Assembly: GCA_023253235.1 (NCBI GenBank)
Contig: JALRHE010000324.1
Span: 1-6,752, forward strand
Direction: 5' to 3'
From: Steroidobacteraceae bacterium
GTDB taxonomy: Bacteria; Pseudomonadota; Gammaproteobacteria; Steroidobacterales; Steroidobacteraceae
DNA: 6,752 nt
Positions 1 through 6,063 of this stretch are shown here, piece after piece; position 1 is the first letter of the stretch; each line of letters opens with the position of its first letter. The notes below the pieces were generated by a model that saw nothing but the letters and a program-made list of their open reading frames with translations, did no database searches and was not told the origin of the DNA. Position numbers and translations under genes: made by a program.

Positions 1-374
1 GTGACGAGATCGACTCGGGCCGTCGCCGCCGGCACCAGCACTCTCGAGACACCGCCCTGCGCGAGATATATCGTCAGCGGCCGTCTGTCGTCCGTCTTTT
101 GATGGATCCACTGGATCAGATAATCCCAGATGGTGGCGACCTGTACGAAGAAAGACTTCTCTCGCAATCGGTAAAGTCGAAAATCCGACTCCACGGACTC
201 GCCGGTTGTCGTGCACTTCAGGAAGTCATCGCACGTCGTACAAAGCAGATTGATTTTGATCTGTAGCTGCTCCGCCGGGATAGGCGGCTGCTGACGAGCA
301 CAGCCTATCGCCAATAACGGCAACAGCAGAGCCCAAAAGCTTGTCGTTAATGCTCGTCTAAACGCACGCGCCAT
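1..374 (-). CDS. Putative lipoprotein of unknown function (C-terminus beyond left edge)
   Basis: This reading frame opens at an ATG (374-372) and stays open to the left edge, giving 124 visible residues. The N-terminus looks like a lipoprotein signal peptide: a basic start (M-A-R-A-F-R-R), a hydrophobic stretch at about residues 13-23 (FWALLLPLLAI), then G24-C25 as the likely lipidation site. The residue at -3 is Ala rather than the usual Leu, so the lipobox is acceptable but not ideal. The mature part has a small cysteine cluster, C45-x-x-C48 and C54, which could bind metal or form disulfides; that is inference. I do not recognise the family. The gene lies 81 bp downstream of gor on the same strand and may be cotranscribed with it. 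No Shine-Dalgarno sequence is visible. The true C-terminus and length are unknown. Confidence 0.72.
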   Translation of the reverse strand, partial: MARAFRRALTTSFWALLLPLLAIGCARQQPPIPAEQLQIKINLLCTTCDDFLKCTTTGESVESDFRLYRLREKSFFVQVATIWDYLIQWIHQKTDDRRPLTIYLAQGGVSRVLVPAATARVDLV

Positions 375-455
375 GGCGTCATTGCGCGGCGAAGGCAATC
401 GCAAGTCAACGACGGGCTTCCCCGGCGTGTACCTTGCGGACAAGCGCGCCCGACT
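375..455 (-). promoter_or_regulatory. Short gor/lipoprotein spacer with a weak promoter-like pair
   Basis: On the minus strand a TTGACT box (409-404) is followed after 17 bp by CGCAAT (386-381), which ends 6 nt before the lipoprotein ATG. The -35 matches consensus at five of six bases, the -10 at only three. The spacer shows no convincing terminator hairpin after gor. The lipoprotein gene may therefore be served by gor read-through, by this weak promoter, or by both. Confidence 0.22.
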
Positions 456-1811
456 CTAACGCATGGTGACGAATTCTTCGGCGCTAGTAGGATGGATGGC
501 GACGGTATCGTCAAAATCACGCTTGGTTGCACCCATACGTAGGGCGACGGCAAAACCTTGCAGCATTTCATCGGCGCCGGCGCCAATGACGTGACATCCG
601 ACGATCCGCTCTTCTGCTCCGATAGTCACGAGTTTCATTTCAGCTCGCGGCTTACGCGGCGTCAGAGCGTGGTACATCGGCACGAAACCGGACGTATACA
701 CTTTGACGTCCTTTGAGCCGTAACGCTCGATAGCCTCGCTTTCGCTAAGACCCACCGTACCGATCGGCGGATGACTGAAGACCACCGTTGGGATGTTGCT
801 GTAGTCGAGATAACGCCCCGCCATGCCGCCCCAGAGGCGATCGGCGAGGCGGCGACCAGCGGCGATCGCAACGGGGGTCAGTTGTGCCTGACCCGTCACA
901 TCTCCGATGGCATACAAATCTTTTACCGAGGTCTCCTGATAGCGATCGACCGGGATGAAACCGCGACTATCCAGACGGATGCCCGCGCGATCGAGCGCCA
1001 GCTTCTCGACCATCGGCTCCCGTCCGATAGCCCAGATCACCGAATCGAAGGGGCCCGCCTGTCGACCATCATCGAACAATAGTCGCAGTGAACCATCGAC
1101 ATCGCGCTCGAGTGCGCGAGGCGCAGCGTGATCGATGAGAGAGAACCCCTCATCGCGCATGATTTTCATGAGTGCATCGGACAACATTGAATCGAAATGA
1201 CGCAGTACGCGATCACGACGAAACGCCAAAGTGACTTTGCTGCCTAACGCGTGCAGCACACCAGCCAGTTCAACCGCGATGTAGCCACTACCCACGACAG
1301 CGGTGCGAGACGGAAGATGATCTAACTCGAAAAAACCATCTGAGGTAATGCCATGCTCGCTGCCAGGAATTGCCGGCAGGACGGGACGACCACCTGTTGC
1401 AATCACCACCCGTGACGCTTCGAAAATCTCGTCGCCGACCCGAATCTCATGCGACGAAACGAAGTTGGCGATGCCGCGAATCAACTCGATGTTTTTCGCA
1501 GCAAGGTTACGCTCGTAGATCCCGTTCAATCTCGTGATGTAGGCATCTCGGGCGCGACGCAGCGCCGACCAATCGTGACCGCGATACTCGAGATCGAATC
1601 CATAGTGCGGTGCATCCGCTGCCGCTTCCGCAATATGCGCTGCATTCCACATCACCTTCTTGGGAACGCAGCCGACATTGACGCAGGTTCCACCCAAGCG
1701 GGCTGATTCGGCCATCAGCACCTTGGCTCCGTACTGGGCAGCACGCTGTGCACAGGCCAAGCCGCCGCTGCCACCGCCGATGACGATCAAGTCGAAATTT
1801 TTTCTACTCAT
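456..1811 (-). CDS. gor: Glutathione reductase (NADPH), glutathione-disulfide reductase
   Basis: This cytoplasmic FAD flavoenzyme reduces glutathione disulfide to glutathione with NADPH. It has 451 residues, against 450 in E. coli Gor. Visible landmarks: the FAD-binding GGGSGG at 12-17; the redox-active disulfide C43-V-N-V-G-C48 followed by VPKK; the second dinucleotide fold VVGSGYIAVELAG at 172-184; R198 and R204, at the positions that select NADPH over NADH in E. coli; the AIGD FAD motif at 301-304; and the C-terminal catalytic H440-P with E445 in HPTSAEEFVTMR. The dimerisation domain is complete. The ATG (1811-1809) gives the N-terminus expected for the family. The gene is divergent from xthA across 36 bp and upstream of a lipoprotein gene on the same strand. 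Thioredoxin, trypanothione or mercuric reductase are less likely because the whole sequence follows bacterial Gor. Confidence 0.97.
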   Translation of the reverse strand: MSRKNFDLIVIGGGSGGLACAQRAAQYGAKVLMAESARLGGTCVNVGCVPKKVMWNAAHIAEAAADAPHYGFDLEYRGHDWSALRRARDAYITRLNGIYERNLAAKNIELIRGIANFVSSHEIRVGDEIFEASRVVIATGGRPVLPAIPGSEHGITSDGFFELDHLPSRTAVVGSGYIAVELAGVLHALGSKVTLAFRRDRVLRHFDSMLSDALMKIMRDEGFSLIDHAAPRALERDVDGSLRLLFDDGRQAGPFDSVIWAIGREPMVEKLALDRAGIRLDSRGFIPVDRYQETSVKDLYAIGDVTGQAQLTPVAIAAGRRLADRLWGGMAGRYLDYSNIPTVVFSHPPIGTVGLSESEAIERYGSKDVKVYTSGFVPMYHALTPRKPRAEMKLVTIGAEERIVGCHVIGAGADEMLQGFAVALRMGATKRDFDDTVAIHPTSAEEFVTMR

Positions 1812-1847
1812 GACCGCTATCGTACACAGGTCGTTTAACCTAGGCAG
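1812..1847. promoter_or_regulatory. Divergent gor/xthA start region with TANNNT boxes
   Basis: Only 36 bp separate the two start codons. On the minus strand TACGAT (1824-1819) ends exactly 7 nt before the gor ATG. On the plus strand TAACCT (1836-1841) ends 6 nt before the xthA ATG. If these are -10 boxes, transcription would begin at or within a base or two of each start codon. I see no good -35 hexamer at 16-18 bp for either, and no Shine-Dalgarno sequence at a usable distance; the AGG before xthA is only 3 nt from the ATG. The -10 assignment is inference. Conventional promoters inside the opposite gene cannot be excluded. Confidence 0.4.
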
Positions 1848-2624
1848 ATGTCACAGATCACTATCGCCACCTGGAACGTCAACTCGCTGCGCGTGCGATT
1901 GCCGCAATTGGGTACATGGGTCGCTGAGAGTAAGCCAGACGTCATCGCCCTACAGGAAACCAAACTGCCGGATCCGGATTTTCCGGCAGCCGAAATCGAC
2001 GCTCTCGGGTATCAGTGCGCCTACAGCGGTCAGCGCACCTACAACGGGGTGGCCGTACTGTCACGCCAACCCATCGAGGTGCTGGCCACCGGCATCCCCA
2101 ACTTTGAAGATGAACAGAAGCGTGTACTCGCCGTTCGAACCGCAGGGCTCGTGATCGTCAACCTCTATGTGCCAAATGGGCAGGAGCCTGAATCCGACAA
2201 ATACGCATACAAGTTGCGCTGGCTCGAGGCGCTGCAGCGATGGCTGGAGTCCCTACTGCAAACCGAAAAACACGTAGTGGTGTTGGGTGACTTCAACATC
2301 GCGCCGGAAGACCGCGATGTTCATGATCCAGCAGCCTGGGTCGGCCACGTACATGTGAGCGAACCGGAGCGCAATGCGTATCGACGTTTACTCGAGGCAG
2401 GCTTGGTGGATGTTTTCCGGCAGTTCGAGCAGCCAGAAAAGTCGTATAGCTGGTGGGACTATCGCGCTGCAGGCTTTCGTCGCAACGCTGGGTTGCGTAT
2501 CGATCTGATTCTGGCTTCGAGCGCACTGGCACGTCAGTGCGTGGCAGCCCGTATCGACAAAGAGCCGCGTCGTGCTGAGAGACCCTCTGATCACACGCCG
2601 GTGCTGGCGGACTTCACACTCTGA
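1848..2624 (+). CDS. xthA: Exodeoxyribonuclease III / AP endonuclease (XthA family)
   Basis: This Mg-dependent DNA repair enzyme cuts 5' to abasic sites and removes blocked 3' ends left by oxidative damage, acting in base excision repair on the nucleoid. It has 258 residues, close to the 268 of E. coli ExoIII. Family motifs appear in order: TWNVNSLR with N12; the metal-binding QETK with E37; YNGVAVLS at 65-72; NLYVPNG at 105-111; GDFN with D148 and N150; YSWWDYR at 200-206; LRIDLIL with D219; and the terminal PSDHTPV with the catalytic D248-H249 pair. The ATG start places the first strand (ITIATWN) as usual for the family. The gene is divergent from gor, and its 3' end overlaps the convergent peptidase gene by 34 bp, so the last ten or so codons, including H249, are read on both strands. 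Confidence 0.96.
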   Translation: MSQITIATWNVNSLRVRLPQLGTWVAESKPDVIALQETKLPDPDFPAAEIDALGYQCAYSGQRTYNGVAVLSRQPIEVLATGIPNFEDEQKRVLAVRTAGLVIVNLYVPNGQEPESDKYAYKLRWLEALQRWLESLLQTEKHVVVLGDFNIAPEDRDVHDPAAWVGHVHVSEPERNAYRRLLEAGLVDVFRQFEQPEKSYSWWDYRAAGFRRNAGLRIDLILASSALARQCVAARIDKEPRRAERPSDHTPVLADFTL

Positions 2625-3313
2625 AATCGATCAACGAAGTCGACCGTGTCGATATCTGCCACGTATCGTGCATGCAACATGTCGACGTTATCGATCAGCC
2701 ACTCGACACCCTCGATATCACTCGCGCGCCAAGCCTCAAGCAGCACTGCTGGCGTCATCTGCCGTAAAGCGGGCACCGAGACCGGCGCGTAGCTCAAGTG
2801 CCACGGTTCAGGGCTCACACCGGCACGCTCGCTGACATACGGGCGGAAGAATCCGAACCGTGCCATGTTCTCCGACAGCCAGACACTCAGTGCAGCGTGC
2901 GGCCCGTCGTCACAATATGCCTCAGGCGCGAGTTCGACCGCTGTATTTGGCGCCAACGCCTTACGGTCAATCACGTCGAAATCGCTGCCCCAGTGATGAC
3001 GACTGGCTCCCGGCATCGCCGACCAGCACAAAATGGCATTGACACGATCCGCTGCTGGCCAATCGCGCAAGTCGAGCAATTGACCTCGTCTATCGAGTAC
3101 AGGTCGTTCACCGCGAAATTTACCGTTCCATATCGAGCGCTGTCTGTCGAAGTCGCGAAAAGCTGAAACCGCGACCAAGTCATATCCCGCTGCCCTAGCA
3201 GCATCGCGCAGATCGAGAAAAGGCTGTGCCACATCCCGGTGCAGCACACAGCCCACCGCACCGAGCTCGACAACGTGTGAGCGAGTTCGCCCCGTCAACT
3301 CATCGGCTGTCAC
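2591..3313 (-). CDS. VanY-type M15 family D-Ala/L,D-carboxypeptidase-like metallopeptidase
   Basis: This 240-residue protein belongs to the zinc peptidase M15/VanY family, which removes the terminal residue of peptidoglycan stem peptides. The family signature is intact: S50-A-F-R53; S104-R-H-H-W-G-S-D-F-D113, with H106 and D113 as likely zinc ligands; and E169-P-W-H172, with catalytic E169 and zinc ligand H172. No signal peptide or membrane segment precedes the domain, so it is probably cytoplasmic, fitting a role in processing recycled muropeptides rather than vancomycin resistance (inference). No VanS/VanR or other resistance genes are present. The start is a GTG (3313-3311) that overlaps the TGA of the FrnE-like gene in the tetranucleotide GTGA, so translation is probably coupled. 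The nearby ATG at 3303-3301 is out of frame. Exact substrate, D,D or L,D, cannot be read from sequence. Confidence 0.9.
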   Translation of the reverse strand: MTADELTGRTRSHVVELGAVGCVLHRDVAQPFLDLRDAARAAGYDLVAVSAFRDFDRQRSIWNGKFRGERPVLDRRGQLLDLRDWPAADRVNAILCWSAMPGASRHHWGSDFDVIDRKALAPNTAVELAPEAYCDDGPHAALSVWLSENMARFGFFRPYVSERAGVSPEPWHLSYAPVSVPALRQMTPAVLLEAWRASDIEGVEWLIDNVDMLHARYVADIDTVDFVDRFQSVKSASTGV

Positions 3314-3954
3314 GAATCGCGAACCTGCGCGAGAACGGAATCCATCGCACGCTCGAATACTTCTACGGGCTGCGCACCAGAAAATCCCGTGTGCCGATCG
3401 AAAATGAAGGTCGGCACACCAGACACGTTCCAGCGGGCTGCAAGGGATTCGAGCGCCTGCACTTCTGCATGAAGGTCAGGATCATCGAGCGTACGGTCCG
3501 CGGCGATGCCCTCTAGACCCACACGCCTTGCCAGCTCGACGAGACAGCTCGGATCGGCGATATCCAAGCCTTCGCTGAAATAGGCCTCGAACAGGATTCG
3601 AGCCAAACGAGTCTGCACGTCCGGATTGACGCGGCGTGCATGCGCCAACAAGACGTGTGCACGTCGAGTATTCGGCATGCGTTGAATACCCGTGAAGTTG
3701 AACCGAATGCCTTCCTGCTCGCCGATCTGCTGGAGCTGCCGCTGAGCGTCGGCAAATCGATTCACGTCACCGAAACGCTCGAGAAGATACTCCGCTCGCG
3801 GGCGGCCCTCGGGCGGCATGGCCGGATTCAACTCGAACGGCAGCCAGATGACCTCGACGGGGATCTCCGGTCGCTTCGCCAGCGCGGCTGCCAGACGACT
3901 CTGCCCAACGAAGCACCATGGGCAAACGATGTCGGAAAAAATTTCGATGCGCAC
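3310..3954 (-). CDS. FrnE-like DsbA-family thiol-disulfide oxidoreductase
   Basis: This is a thioredoxin-fold protein with the DsbA-type helical insertion, of the FrnE group (COG2761). These are cytoplasmic oxidoreductases or isomerases, linked in some bacteria to oxidative-stress tolerance. Starting at the GTG 3954-3952 the product has 214 residues and begins V/M-R-I-E-I-F-S-D-I-V-C-P-W-C. The CPWC active site is at 11-14, immediately after the first strand. The cis-proline motif GVPTF is near 179-183. No signal peptide is present. In-frame alternatives lie upstream, at ATG 3966 (218 aa) and TTG 3972 (220 aa). I prefer GTG 3954 because family members usually start just before the R-I-E-I strand and because TATGCT ends 7 nt upstream of it, but no Shine-Dalgarno sequence decides the question. 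HCCA isomerases share the fold but normally lack the CxxC pair. The gene forms an operon with the VanY-type peptidase through a 4-bp overlap. Confidence 0.9.
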   Translation of the reverse strand: MRIEIFSDIVCPWCFVGQSRLAAALAKRPEIPVEVIWLPFELNPAMPPEGRPRAEYLLERFGDVNRFADAQRQLQQIGEQEGIRFNFTGIQRMPNTRRAHVLLAHARRVNPDVQTRLARILFEAYFSEGLDIADPSCLVELARRVGLEGIAADRTLDDPDLHAEVQALESLAARWNVSGVPTFIFDRHTGFSGAQPVEVFERAMDSVLAQVRDS

Positions 3955-3994
3955 GAGGGCGAGCATACACAAGCAGTCGCGTAGAATCGCGCCC
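3955..3994. promoter_or_regulatory. Divergent frnE-like/yheS start region with TANNNT boxes
   Basis: About 40 bp separate the chosen GTG starts. On the plus strand TAGAAT (3982-3987) is followed by 7 nt and the yheS GTG at 3995. On the minus strand TATGCT (3967-3962) is followed by 7 nt and the GTG at 3954. Neither gene has a Shine-Dalgarno sequence. The geometry mirrors that at gor/xthA and fits transcription starting at or next to the start codon. No TTGACA-like -35 is visible at 17 bp for either box, so the promoter reading remains inference. Confidence 0.4.
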
Positions 3995-5899
3995 GTGATT
4001 CACTTGCGTAATGTCCGGCTCCGGCGTGGTCCCGAGCCCCTCCTCGATTCCGCCACTGCGAGCATTCTGCGTGGTGAGAAGGTCGGTATCGTCGGTCGTA
4101 ACGGCAGTGGTAAATCGTCGTTACTCGCGCTGATCAAGGGCGAACTGACGCCGGATCAAGGCACCCTGGAGATACCGGGCGGTCTGACCTTTGCCGCCGT
4201 GACGCAAGAGTTACCCGACTCAGATCGACCTGTCATCGAACACGTCATCGATGGCGATATCACTTTGCGCCGCTGCGAACAGATTCTCGCCGAGGCGGAA
4301 CGTCGTGAGGACGGCATTCAGCACGCCCAAGCGCTAGCGGATTTCGACCAACTCGGCGGCTACACGGCGCGCAGTCGAGCTGCCGCTCTGCTCGATGGGC
4401 TCGGCTTCGACTCCAAACGTATCGATCAGCCGATCAAGGAGTTCTCCGGTGGGCTGCGCATGCGAGCCAATCTCGCCAAGGCGTTGATGTGCCCCTCGGA
4501 CGTCTTGCTGCTCGACGAACCGACAAATCACCTCGATCTCGATGCCGTACTGTGGCTCGAGCGCTGGCTGCAAAGTTATCCCGGCACCCTGTTGTTGGTA
4601 TCGCACGATCGAGACTTTCTCGATGCCGTCATCAACCGCGTTCTGCATGTCAGCCTAGGGACACTGTCCGCATACAGCGGTAACTTCTCCGATTTTGAGA
4701 CACAACGCGCGGCGCGACTCGCCCAACAGCAAGCGCAAAACGAAAAAATTCGCCGCGAGGCTGACCACGTTCGCAGCTTCGTGGAACGATTCCGCGCCAA
4801 AGCCAGTAAAGCCAGACAAGCACAGAGTCGATTGAAATGGCTGGAGCGATTGCCGACATTGGTCACGCAACGCGTCGAACACACCTTCGATTGGCAATTT
4901 CTCGAGCCGCGCAAACTCCCAGTTCCGCTGGTATCGCTCGATCGAATCTCTGCCGGATACGGCGATCAGGTGATCATCGAGGACTTTTCACTCTCGATTC
5001 CACCGGGCGCACGCATCGGAATCCTCGGGCGAAACGGCGCCGGCAAATCCACGCTCATCAAGAGCATTGCAGGGCAATTAGCACCGCTCGGCGGAACGGT
5101 CACGACTGCACCGGACATCGAAGTGGGGTTTTTCGCTCAACTGGAAGTCGACCAACTCGATGCATCCAGTACCGCCATTCTCGAGCTCACGCGTCGCGGT
5201 GGCGCGGTGGTCGCTCAATGGCCCGAGCAGCAAAAGCGAGATCATCTTGGCTCTTTCGGGTTCAAGGGCGATAGAGTTTTTGAATCCGTCAAACATTTTT
5301 CGGGTGGTGAACGCGCTCGGCTGTCACTCGCCATTCTCGTCGCGCGTCGACCTAATCTGTTGCTTTTGGACGAGCCTACCAATCACCTCGATCTTGAAAT
5401 GCGTGACTCTTTATTGCTTGCGCTGCAAGAGTTTTCGGGCGCGGTCATCCTCGTATCGCACGACCGAGGTTTGCTTGGAAGTGTTTGTGACGAGTTCTGG
5501 TTGGTTCGCGACGGCGCCGCAACCCGCTTCGATGGCGATCTGCAAGACTATGCGCAATCCTTGGCGCGCGACGCTCGCTCAGGTCAAGCAAGCTCGAATC
5601 GTCGCAGCGAGGACGGAGTTGACCGGCGCGAACAACGACGTCGTGATGCCGCAGCCCGGCAGCAGCTGGCATCGTTGCGGACGGAATTCAAAAATATCGA
5701 GAAGGAACTCGAGCGACTGTCGGCGCAGCGACGAGAACTAGAGCAGCAGATGCTCGATGCGGCCTCGTCGAGTTCCGGCGACTCATCCCTTCGCACAGCA
5801 CCACAACGCCTCGGGGCAGTGATCAAACAAATCGAATCTCTGGAAGAGCGCTGGCTGGAGATCGGGAGCCAACTCGAATCGCCGAGTTCGCGCGATTGA
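3995..5899 (+). CDS. yheS: ABC-F family ATPase, YheS type (ribosome-associated)
   Basis: This is a soluble twin-ATPase ABC-F protein. The family binds the ribosomal E site and modulates translation; it is not a membrane transporter. With the GTG at 3995 as start it has 634 residues, near the 637 of E. coli YheS, and begins M-I-H-L-R-N-V-R-L-R-R-G like that protein. ABC1: Walker A GRNGSGKS 34-41, signature FSGGLRMR 150-157, Walker B LLLDEP 171-176 with E175, switch H204. The linker (PtIM) spans about 230-310 and is rich in Arg, Lys and Gln. ABC2: Walker A GRNGAGKS 345-352, signature FSGGE 435-439, Walker B LLLLDEP 455-461 with E460, switch H489. A charged helical C-terminal tail, probably coiled coil (about 542-588 and 605-627), follows a short linker. 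The frame stays open upstream to an ATG at 3818, but that would add 59 non-homologous residues antisense to the frnE-like gene, so I reject it. Confidence 0.95.
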   Translation: MIHLRNVRLRRGPEPLLDSATASILRGEKVGIVGRNGSGKSSLLALIKGELTPDQGTLEIPGGLTFAAVTQELPDSDRPVIEHVIDGDITLRRCEQILAEAERREDGIQHAQALADFDQLGGYTARSRAAALLDGLGFDSKRIDQPIKEFSGGLRMRANLAKALMCPSDVLLLDEPTNHLDLDAVLWLERWLQSYPGTLLLVSHDRDFLDAVINRVLHVSLGTLSAYSGNFSDFETQRAARLAQQQAQNEKIRREADHVRSFVERFRAKASKARQAQSRLKWLERLPTLVTQRVEHTFDWQFLEPRKLPVPLVSLDRISAGYGDQVIIEDFSLSIPPGARIGILGRNGAGKSTLIKSIAGQLAPLGGTVTTAPDIEVGFFAQLEVDQLDASSTAILELTRRGGAVVAQWPEQQKRDHLGSFGFKGDRVFESVKHFSGGERARLSLAILVARRPNLLLLDEPTNHLDLEMRDSLLLALQEFSGAVILVSHDRGLLGSVCDEFWLVRDGAATRFDGDLQDYAQSLARDARSGQASSNRRSEDGVDRREQRRRDAAARQQLASLRTEFKNIEKELERLSAQRRELEQQMLDAASSSSGDSSLRTAPQRLGAVIKQIESLEERWLEIGSQLESPSSRD

Positions 5900-5941
5900 T
5901 TGATGGAAACGGCCCCCACGGGCGGCAGCAAAGCACCCCTG

Positions 5942-5972
5942 AAAAGAAAAGGGCGGATCTTGCGATCCGCCC
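5942..5972 (-). terminator. Rho-independent terminator (minus strand)
   Basis: A perfect 9-bp stem, GGGCGGATC pairing with GATCCGCCC (5972-5964 and 5959-5951), closes a GCAA loop, a GNRA tetraloop, when read on the minus strand. It is followed directly by TTTTCTTTT (5950-5942). On the plus strand the same stem has a TTGC loop and is followed by AAACGGGG, so it lacks a U tract there. It would end the candidate small RNA and also any read-through from the lipoprotein operon, whose stop codon lies about 160 bp upstream. Confidence 0.9.
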
Positions 5973-6008
5973 AAACGGGGGTCACTCGTCAGAAGGGACG
6001 GTTGACGA
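5942..6008 (-). ncRNA. Candidate small regulatory RNA, about 60-70 nt
   Basis: A promoter-like pair, a hairpin and a Rho-independent terminator follow one another in the same orientation on the minus strand. The predicted 5' start is about 6-8 nt past the -10 box, near 6008-6006. The first stem is CTCGTCA (6009-6003) with TGACGAG (5991-5985) around the 11-nt loop ACCGTCCCTTC. The DNA repeat extends to 11 bp (6013-6003 with 5991-5981) if the start lies further upstream. A single-stranded C-rich linker follows (ACCCCCGTTT), then the terminator hairpin and T tract. C-rich unpaired segments are common seed regions of sRNAs that block G-rich ribosome-binding sites. I do not recognise a named RNA family. 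It could instead be the processed 3' UTR of the lipoprotein operon. Confidence 0.55.
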
Positions 6009-6013
6009 GCGAC
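5981..6013 (-). repeat. 11-bp inverted repeat (5' hairpin of the candidate RNA)
   Basis: The arms are 6013-6003 (GTCGCTCGTCA) and 5991-5981 (TGACGAGTGAC), separated by 11 nt. Ten pairs are Watson-Crick. The eleventh (6010 with 5984) is a G-U wobble in minus-strand RNA but an A-C mismatch in plus-strand RNA. The structure therefore favours transcription from the minus strand. Confidence 0.75.
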
Positions 6014-6041
6014 AGTTTAGCGGCGCCTCGAGGCATGTCAA
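6014..6041 (-). promoter_or_regulatory. Sigma70-type promoter for the small-RNA candidate
   Basis: A perfect consensus -35 box TTGACA (6041-6036) is followed after 16 bp by TAAACT (6019-6014), which matches TATAAT at four of six bases including the key A2 and T6. It is the best sigma70-like pair I found in the window, and it sits in non-coding DNA pointing at a hairpin-plus-terminator unit. The expected transcription start is near 6008-6006. Confidence 0.6.
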
Positions 6042-6043
6042 GC

Positions 6044-6060
6044 ATTTGTCCGGTACAAAT
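6044..6060. promoter_or_regulatory. 17-bp inverted repeat, likely operator next to the -35 box
   Basis: ATTTGT and ACAAAT form perfect 6-bp arms around the 5-bp spacer CCGGT. The repeat ends 2 bp upstream of the -35 hexamer. Its centre is roughly 45 bp before the predicted start of the small RNA, where activators that touch RNA polymerase often bind. I cannot assign it to a specific regulator. Confidence 0.45.
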
Positions 6061-6063
6061 ACT

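Noticed and set aside
347..586. 79-aa minus-strand open frame over the gor 3' end
   Set aside because: It lies in another frame across gor and the lipoprotein signal region, has no recognisable features, and is best explained as a shadow of gor coding bias.
456..1811. Mercuric, trypanothione or dihydrolipoamide reductase instead of Gor
   Set aside because: There is no N-terminal metal-binding domain or C-terminal cysteine pair, and the R198/R204 NADPH pair and the HPTSAEEFVTMR end match bacterial glutathione reductase.
2591..3313. VanY as a sign of a vancomycin-resistance cluster
   Set aside because: No vanA/B ligase, vanH, vanX or vanR/S genes are present, the protein has no signal peptide, and the Gram-negative context favours a cell-wall recycling role.
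3818..3994. Upstream extension of yheS to an ATG at 3818 (59 extra residues)
   Set aside because: The added stretch is antisense to the well-supported frnE-like gene, resembles no ABC-F N-terminus, and ends exactly where the YheS-like sequence begins at GTG 3995.
5951..5972. The strong hairpin as the yheS terminator on the plus strand
   Set aside because: The plus-strand sequence after the stem is AAACGGGG, without a U tract, and the loop is the less favourable TTGC. It may slow or help end yheS transcripts but is clearly built for the minus strand.
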